Assembly (NCBI GenBank): GCA_963813525.1
Contig: CAWEZI010000005.1
Location: 1,116,001 to 1,180,000, forward strand
Direction: 5' to 3'
Origin: Bog-756 sp963813525
Lineage (GTDB): Bacteria > Actinomycetota > Acidimicrobiia > Acidimicrobiales > RAAP-2
DNA length: 64,000 nt
Shown here: piece by piece, positions 60,113 through 64,000 of the stretch
How positions within the stretch are numbered: the stretch's first letter is position 1
Layout of the letters: every line of letters begins with the position of its first letter
Translations under genes and position numbers: made by a program
Notes under the pieces: generated by a model
Seen by the model: the letters and a program-made list of their open reading frames with translations, nothing else
Told to the model about the DNA's origin: nothing
Databases searched by the model: none

Positions 60113-60319
60113 TTAGAGGTAAGGAACCTGCTTGCCGTTGGGACCAGGTGGGTTGATTGCGTCAAGCCCCAGAACTACAGCAATCACCGTGAAGATTGCC
60201 GCCAGGGCAGCGCCATAGCCACCCCAAAGGATGAGGACCAGGAACGTGCCCCATCCGACCACAAAAGCTGTGGTTCGCCTGGCACTGGTTGCGAGGGTCT
60301 CGCCAGGCAAGATGACCAA
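60113..60319 (-). CDS. Small two-helix membrane protein (start uncertain)
   Basis: TTG 60319 reads VILPGETLATSARRTTAFVVGWGTFLVLILWGG, then AALAAIFTVIAVVLGLDAI. The same frame extends upstream through GRRAKRL without a start, while the AAAGGAGTGG-ATG at about 60390 opens a 13-codon ORF in another frame (MRWSQLRGQSGLW). So either a leader peptide is used or the N-terminus is frameshifted. Function unknown. Confidence 0.5.
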   Translation of the reverse strand: MVILPGETLATSARRTTAFVVGWGTFLVLILWGGYGAALAAIFTVIAVVLGLDAINPPGPNGKQVPYL

Positions 60320-60428
60320 ACGCTTTGCTCGCCTACCAAAGCCCGCTTTGCCCTCGTAGCTGCGACCATCGCATCCACTCCTTTGATAACGGGCTATCGT
60401 CCCCGCCCCCGATGTGGCGATTAACCAC

Positions 60429-60466
60429 GGCGAATAACCGCCCGCTCCCGGTGTTTAGGGACACGG
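60429..60466 (+). repeat. Hairpin repeat copy 21
   Basis: CGGCGAATAACCGCCCGCTC, loop CCGGTG, TTTAGGGACACGG. Confidence 0.55.
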
Positions 60467-60519
60467 GCTCCATCCCCTTGGGCTACCGTCGTCACACGCC
60501 GCTTCGCTAGGGGGCTTCT

Positions 60520-60924
60520 ATGCCTGAGATGCCTGAGGTGCCGATAATCGCTCACGTGACTCTCACGGTCAGGGATCTGGACCGCAGTATCTCGTGGTAC
60601 GAGCGACTGTTCGACGACAAGATATTCGTGGACGACACTCCTGGCCCATTTCGGCGAGCTGTCTTGCGTGTCGGTGGTCAAACCCTCGTCGGGCTACATC
60701 AGTTTCCCGACTTGACTGAGGGCGAACTATTCAATGAGCGTCGAGTTGGTCTGGACCACTTTGCCTTTGCCTGTAGCGGTCGAGGCGATCTTGAAGCGTG
60801 GGAGATCCGGTTGGAAGAGCTCGGCATCGCCAATGGCGGCATCGTCGATGCCAGTTATGGTTCGGGACTGTCCTTCCGTGATCCCGACAACATCGCATTG
60901 GAGTTCTTCGCCCCACCCTCATAG
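60520..60924 (+). CDS. VOC-family protein
   Basis: The 134-residue protein has IIAHVTLTVRDLDRSISWYERLFDDKIF and HFAFACSGRGDLEAWEIRLEELGI, and ends with GLSFRDPDNIALEFFAPPS, the closing strand with a conserved Glu ligand. It is clearly paralogous to the minus-strand gene at 62744-63136 (shared AWEIRLxELGIxNGGIVDA and DPDNIALEFFAP). GGGGGC lies upstream of ATG 60520. A metal-dependent small-molecule enzyme is likely. Confidence 0.87.
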   Translation: MPEMPEVPIIAHVTLTVRDLDRSISWYERLFDDKIFVDDTPGPFRRAVLRVGGQTLVGLHQFPDLTEGELFNERRVGLDHFAFACSGRGDLEAWEIRLEELGIANGGIVDASYGSGLSFRDPDNIALEFFAPPS

Positions 60925-60929
60925 ACATC

Positions 60930-60966
60930 GTGTGGGGTATCCCACTAAACCGGTGGTCGGGGGCTT
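60930..60966 (+). repeat. Hairpin repeat copy 22
   Basis: GGTATCCCACTAAACCGGTGGTCGGGGGC. First of two copies in tandem after the VOC stop codon. Confidence 0.65.
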
Positions 60967-60970
60967 CTGC

Positions 60971-61012
60971 CGTGTCGATAATGACCACTGAACCGGTGAT
61001 CGGTGGCAGTCC
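60971..61012 (+). repeat. Hairpin repeat copy 23
   Basis: GTGTCGATAATGACCACTGA, loop ACCGGTG, ATCGGTGGCAGTC. CCACTGA and TCGGTGG pair, whereas other copies have CCCCGA/TCGGGG, which suggests compensatory change. Confidence 0.75.
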
Positions 61013-61037
61013 TCACTTGAGTGTTTCCTATGGTGGA

Positions 61038-61760
61038 TCAGGATTCCCACGGAGCGGCACGGGTGGCTTCATGGGTCGGCCACGCTGACAGTGCCGGAAG
61101 TGGTGGAGTTGCTTCAGGTGCTCTATCGATCTGGATCGACCATCGGTGAACCACGGCTGCTGCTATCGAGTTGGCCGCTGTCTGCAGATCGAGAACTCCC
61201 GAGTCGACCTCCGCGTCGTACCGCACACCCGTATGTACCGAGGTCGCCTGCTGACGAGCCGTACCCCAGGATCGGTCGCCTCGCTCCAGTTCCCTCGACG
61301 CCGCGATGTCCGGAGCGCATCGCACTCCCACCCAGAGCACATCGAGGTCCCGAAGCGCGGCATCCCACCGTCCCTGATCTGCTGCACCTTCCAGAGTGAC
61401 CTCATCAAGGATGAGGTCAAGGCCACTACGGGCGAGAGTAGCGACAGCCTCCTGAAATGCCGAGTAGAGGTCTATAAACCGACGCCCACGAGTAATCACT
61501 CCTTCATGTACCGAAATACCCTCAGGATCGGAGACCATTTCGGCAGGCAGCATCCAGAGAAACAAGTCGATCCCGAGGAGGAGCCAAGGTCCATTGAGCA
61601 TAGATTGGAGCTTCCGTCCCAAGGTTGTCTTGCCTGCACTCGAACCACCGTTGAGGATGAGGACTCGACCAGGCTGCAGGTCGCTCTGCACACTCCAAAG
61701 GATGCCAGAAAATCCCAGGATCGGGTTGGCCTCAAACCGGCGTTTGGGGGCAGGTGACAC
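61038..61760 (-). CDS. Chloramphenicol phosphotransferase-like kinase
   Basis: GTG 61760 is used; a shorter GTG start at 61691 lies after GGAG. Walker A is in RVLILNGGSSAGKTTLGRKLQ, followed by GPWLLLGIDLFLWMLP (the Asp and hydrophobic pocket region of CPT), LDLILDEVTLEG, and LWVGVRCAPDIAASRELERGDR. The family phosphorylates chloramphenicol or related small alcohols. Here the natural substrate is unknown. It is divergent from the secreted FN3 gene without a repeat between them. Confidence 0.75.
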   Translation of the reverse strand: MSPAPKRRFEANPILGFSGILWSVQSDLQPGRVLILNGGSSAGKTTLGRKLQSMLNGPWLLLGIDLFLWMLPAEMVSDPEGISVHEGVITRGRRFIDLYSAFQEAVATLARSGLDLILDEVTLEGAADQGRWDAALRDLDVLWVGVRCAPDIAASRELERGDRSWGTARQQATSVHTGVRYDAEVDSGVLDLQTAANSIAAAVVHRWSIQIDRAPEATPPLPALSAWPTHEATRAAPWES

Positions 61761-61849
61761 GGTCGGAAGCAGTGGTCACGGGTCCTGGCTAGTCTGCTGT
61801 CAACCGCCGTGACGATTCCAAGCCCCACCCAAAATGAAGGAGGGGGCAC

Positions 61850-62638
61850 ATGAGCCCAACTATGGATCAGACCGATCGTTGGTTCATGCCGGTGGTGCGC
61901 ATCGTTCTTACGTTGTTCGCACCGGTGTTGCTTGCGGTAACAGCCGTGACCGTTGTGGGCAGCATGCCCGCAGGTGCTCATCCTGCCCCGATCAAGAAAC
62001 CCGGAGCTCCTACAGCGGTCATTGCAACCGCTCTCAGCGGGGGTGCAACGGTGTCATGGACGGCACCGGTTTCTGACGGCGGTTCCCCCATCACGGGCTA
62101 CACCGTGACCGCCTTGCACGGTGGCCAGACCTGTACAACCGCCGGGGCCACCATGTGCACGGTCAGCGGACTCACCAATGGGCATCGTTATGAGATCAAA
62201 GTCCGAGCATCCAACACCGAAGGTGAGGGTCACGCTTCGAGACGAGTCCAAGTGACGCCGCTTCCGACTGTGTCTTTTGTCTCCACAGGTGAGATCTTCC
62301 CTGGGACGATTGCCGTGCCCGTTACGTTGAGTCAATCCTCACCGAGGACGGTACGGGTTAGCTTTGCGACTGCCAACGGCCCTAGTGGTGGGACCTACAT
62401 GTCGTGGTTCATCGGTGACGCCGCCGCATTCAGTCCGAGCTCGGGCACGGTCACATTCGCTCCCGGCCAGATGACCGCGACGGTCTCGTTCTCCGTGTAC
62501 ACCCCCGATCCCGGTGGCTGTCCACCTGCTGTACCCGCGAACGATTGCTTTCCCGGAATGACCGTCACCCTCTCCAGCCCAGTGAACGCGCTGCTCGGTG
62601 TTGTGTCATCCACAAACGTGGGCTACGAGGGCAGTTAG
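61850..62638 (+). CDS. Secreted FN3/Calx-beta-like protein
   Basis: GGAGGGGG precedes the ATG. The signal peptide covers residues about 12-45 (VVRIVLTLFAPVLLAVTAVTV ... AGAH). An FN3 domain follows (AVIATALSGGATVSWTAPVSDGGSPITGYTVTA), then a Calx-beta-like domain (PVTLSQSSPRTVRVSFATANGPS, VTFAPGQMTATVSFSVY). No anchor is seen, so it is probably released or wall-associated. Function unknown. Confidence 0.78.
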   Translation: MSPTMDQTDRWFMPVVRIVLTLFAPVLLAVTAVTVVGSMPAGAHPAPIKKPGAPTAVIATALSGGATVSWTAPVSDGGSPITGYTVTALHGGQTCTTAGATMCTVSGLTNGHRYEIKVRASNTEGEGHASRRVQVTPLPTVSFVSTGEIFPGTIAVPVTLSQSSPRTVRVSFATANGPSGGTYMSWFIGDAAAFSPSSGTVTFAPGQMTATVSFSVYTPDPGGCPPAVPANDCFPGMTVTLSSPVNALLGVVSSTNVGYEGS

Positions 62639-62668
62639 CAAACCGCGATCAGCTTCTGCGTCCCCACG

Positions 62669-62706
62669 CGGATAACACGACCCTGAGCCGGTGGTAGGGG
62701 ATGGCC
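62669..62706 (+). repeat. Hairpin repeat copy 24
   Basis: GCGGATAACACGACCCTGAG, loop CCGGTG, GTAGGGGATGG. CCCT/AGGG arms. Confidence 0.6.
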
Positions 62707-62743
62707 GTGCAGCGTCGGATAGCAGTCGGATACTCCGCCCGTC

Positions 62744-63136
62744 CTAGCCCCGAGGTGCGAAGAACTCGAGTGCGATGTTGTCGGGGTCTCGAAATGACAA
62801 TGCCGAGTAGGAAGGTGCGTCCACGATGCCACCGTTGGGGATGCCGAGCTCGTTCAGGCGGATTTCCCACGCTTTTAACTCATCGCGGTTGGCACAGCCG
62901 AATGCCAGATGATCGAGACCCGGCTGGCGCTCGTTGAACGGCTGAGTGCTGTTCAAATCAGGGAACTGAGTAAGACCGAGGATTGTGTCGCTCGTAAGCC
63001 AAGCGACACGCTTGAAAGGACCTGTGTCCTCGTCAAGGATCGGGTCCGAGCCGAACAGAGCCTTGTACCAAGGCACACTCCGTTCGAGTCTCGTAACCGT
63101 TAGCGCCACGTGAGTAATCGCAGGGAACTCTGGCAT
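62744..63136 (-). CDS. VOC-family protein, paralogue of 60520-60924
   Basis: The 130-residue protein has ITHVALTVTRLERSVPWYKALFG, PGLDHLAFGCANRDELKAWEIRLNELGI and LSFRDPDNIALEFFAPRG. More than half of the residues match the 60520 gene by eye, but it is on the opposite strand and flanked by its own repeats. Such duplication inside the array fits cassette shuffling. The substrate is unknown. Confidence 0.86.
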   Translation of the reverse strand: MPEFPAITHVALTVTRLERSVPWYKALFGSDPILDEDTGPFKRVAWLTSDTILGLTQFPDLNSTQPFNERQPGLDHLAFGCANRDELKAWEIRLNELGIPNGGIVDAPSYSALSFRDPDNIALEFFAPRG

Positions 63137-63228
63137 GTCTTTTCGGCACCTCGTGAAGGCGGCGAATGCCGCGTCTTTTGGCTGGCAACTCTCTGGGAGT
63201 AGAAGCTATCTGGCAGCACAAGTCCCCG

Positions 63229-63268
63229 CGCTAATTGTGGACCCAGTTCCGGTGATGTGGGGCACCCC
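63229..63268 (+). repeat. Hairpin repeat copy 25
   Basis: GCTAATTGTGGACCCAGTT, loop CCGGTG, ATGTGGGGCACCCC. Confidence 0.55.
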
Positions 63269-63315
63269 TTATTGAGGTGATCTGACAAACGGACGGTCCC
63301 GAGATTTGACCTTGT

Positions 63316-63813
63316 TCAGCCAATCGAAGCTGTCAGCCTGGGGCTTTTCGCGAGCGTCTGGAGTACTACGCAGTACCGCTCGGTCAGGCGCAGCAACGTG
63401 GCGAGTTGCTCCTCTGAGGCGTCACTCTGGAGATCGAAGGACAAGCGAATATCCGAGAATCCGACCGGAGCGGACTTGTCGACGCCCAGCGTCCCCCGAA
63501 AGTCCAAGTCGCCTTCGGCTCTGACCGTGCCGACTACACTAATGCCAAGCGCAGTAGCCACTGAGCACATCGTCACCCCCGCACAGGCGGCGAGGGCCTG
63601 GAGCAACATGTCTCCGGAACAAGCCCGAGAGCCATCGCCCCCTGTGGCTGGATGAAGCCCAGCTTCTACCAGTGCCCGACCTGTCTGCACCGAGCACGAG
63701 AGGTCGTCACCAAGTTGGCCTTCAGCTTTCAAGGTCACTACCGCAGCTTTCGGCTGTTCCCGATATCGCTCCTTGATGGGAGCCTGCATCGCCTTCAGCT
63801 CATCGCTGTTCAT
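63316..63813 (-). CDS. OsmC-family protein
   Basis: The 165-residue protein has GGDGSRACSGDMLLQALAACAGVTMCSVATALG with the first peroxidatic-type Cys, GDLDFRGTLGVDKSAPVGFSDIRLSF, and LLRLTERYCVVLQTL with the second Cys. The OsmC/Ohr fold detoxifies organic hydroperoxides or acts on related thiols. It is a single gene between two repeats. Confidence 0.83.
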   Translation of the reverse strand: MNSDELKAMQAPIKERYREQPKAAVVTLKAEGQLGDDLSCSVQTGRALVEAGLHPATGGDGSRACSGDMLLQALAACAGVTMCSVATALGISVVGTVRAEGDLDFRGTLGVDKSAPVGFSDIRLSFDLQSDASEEQLATLLRLTERYCVVLQTLAKSPRLTASIG

Positions 63814-63885
63814 TGGGTCCCCGTTCGTCCATCATCTCGCACGATACCCGTACGGCCGAGAGACGGACCCGGGACAGGAGCGCCG

Positions 63886-63929
63886 GGTGAAAACCAGCGT
63901 CCCACCGAACCGGTAGTCAGGGGCACCAC
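63886..63929 (+). repeat. Hairpin repeat copy 26
   Basis: AGCGTCCCACCGAACCGGTAGTCAGGGGCACCAC, at the right end of the window, so the array probably continues beyond it. Confidence 0.6.
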
Positions 63930-64000
63930 AGTCGTGGTACGCGAGTACCTCAGCGAAATCTTTCGAGGGGTTCCTCTAGGAATGCAACCACCTGGCCTGA

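Noticed and set aside
34105..63929. CRISPR array or canonical integron
   Set aside because: The repeats are irregularly spaced, separated by whole genes, imperfect, and there are no cas genes. For an integron, I found no integrase in the window and no consistent RYYYAAC/GTTRRRY boxes at the hairpins. The cassette idea is kept only as a hypothesis.
1..64000. tRNA or rRNA genes
   Set aside because: I scanned for T-loop GGTTCGAATCC-type sequences and rRNA signatures and found nothing supportable.

Overview
The window reads as a high-GC actinobacterial chromosome, most likely an uncultured Acidimicrobiia-type organism. The supporting signs are GTG/TTG starts, dense ATGA/GTGA stop-start overlaps, an F420-type luciferase-like oxidoreductase, a DUF3039 protein, a BsaP-like biotin synthase partner and DUF2510/DUF6159 proteins. 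This placement rests on gene content only.

Region 1 (1 to about 33.8 kb) is ordinary, compact chromosome. It opens inside an acyl-CoA dehydrogenase and continues with a membrane-anchored IPT/TIG protein, a GntR(YtrA-type)-ABC-permease operon with a candidate operator, an archaeal-type riboflavin synthase, bioD, an SCO6745-family protein, an NfeD-like/SPFH pair, an AraC/VOC pair, and the maf-dus-ABC-F operon. A 2400-residue secreted multidomain surface protein fills 15.3-22.5 kb. After it come SDRs, methyltransferases, an overlapping bioB-bsaP-P450 cluster, a second acyl-CoA dehydrogenase and a coupled zinc-ADH/VOC/LLM oxidoreductase operon. Lipid or terpenoid-like oxidative catabolism plus biotin and riboflavin synthesis are the clearest metabolic themes.

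Region 2 (about 33.8 to 64 kb) is accessory DNA with a different character. Small, mostly single, functionally unrelated genes lie on both strands: VKOR-like, class III cyclase, methyltransferases, lipoproteins, sulfotransferase, serine hydrolase, HTH/Clp-N pair, MarR/cupin pair, truncated globin, alpha/beta hydrolase, P-loop kinases, VOC, OsmC and secreted beta-propellers. They are mixed with frameshifted or truncated fragments and one IS110-family element. Between nearly all neighbours, typically at gene 3' ends, lies a copy of a roughly 40-bp imperfect hairpin: GATAATG, then a CCCCGA arm, a CCGGTG loop and a TCGGGGC arm. I count about 26 copies, 24 of them in the same orientation whatever the direction of the genes.

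This gene-plus-repeat organisation resembles a cassette array (an integron-like or REP/MITE-punctuated hypervariable region). No integrase is present in the window and the repeats do not show canonical attC boxes. I regard it as the main candidate for an undescribed system. A second 48-bp repeat carries a Shine-Dalgarno sequence directly upstream of two unrelated genes. Several frameshifts sit in homopolymers, so some apparent pseudogenes could be sequence errors.
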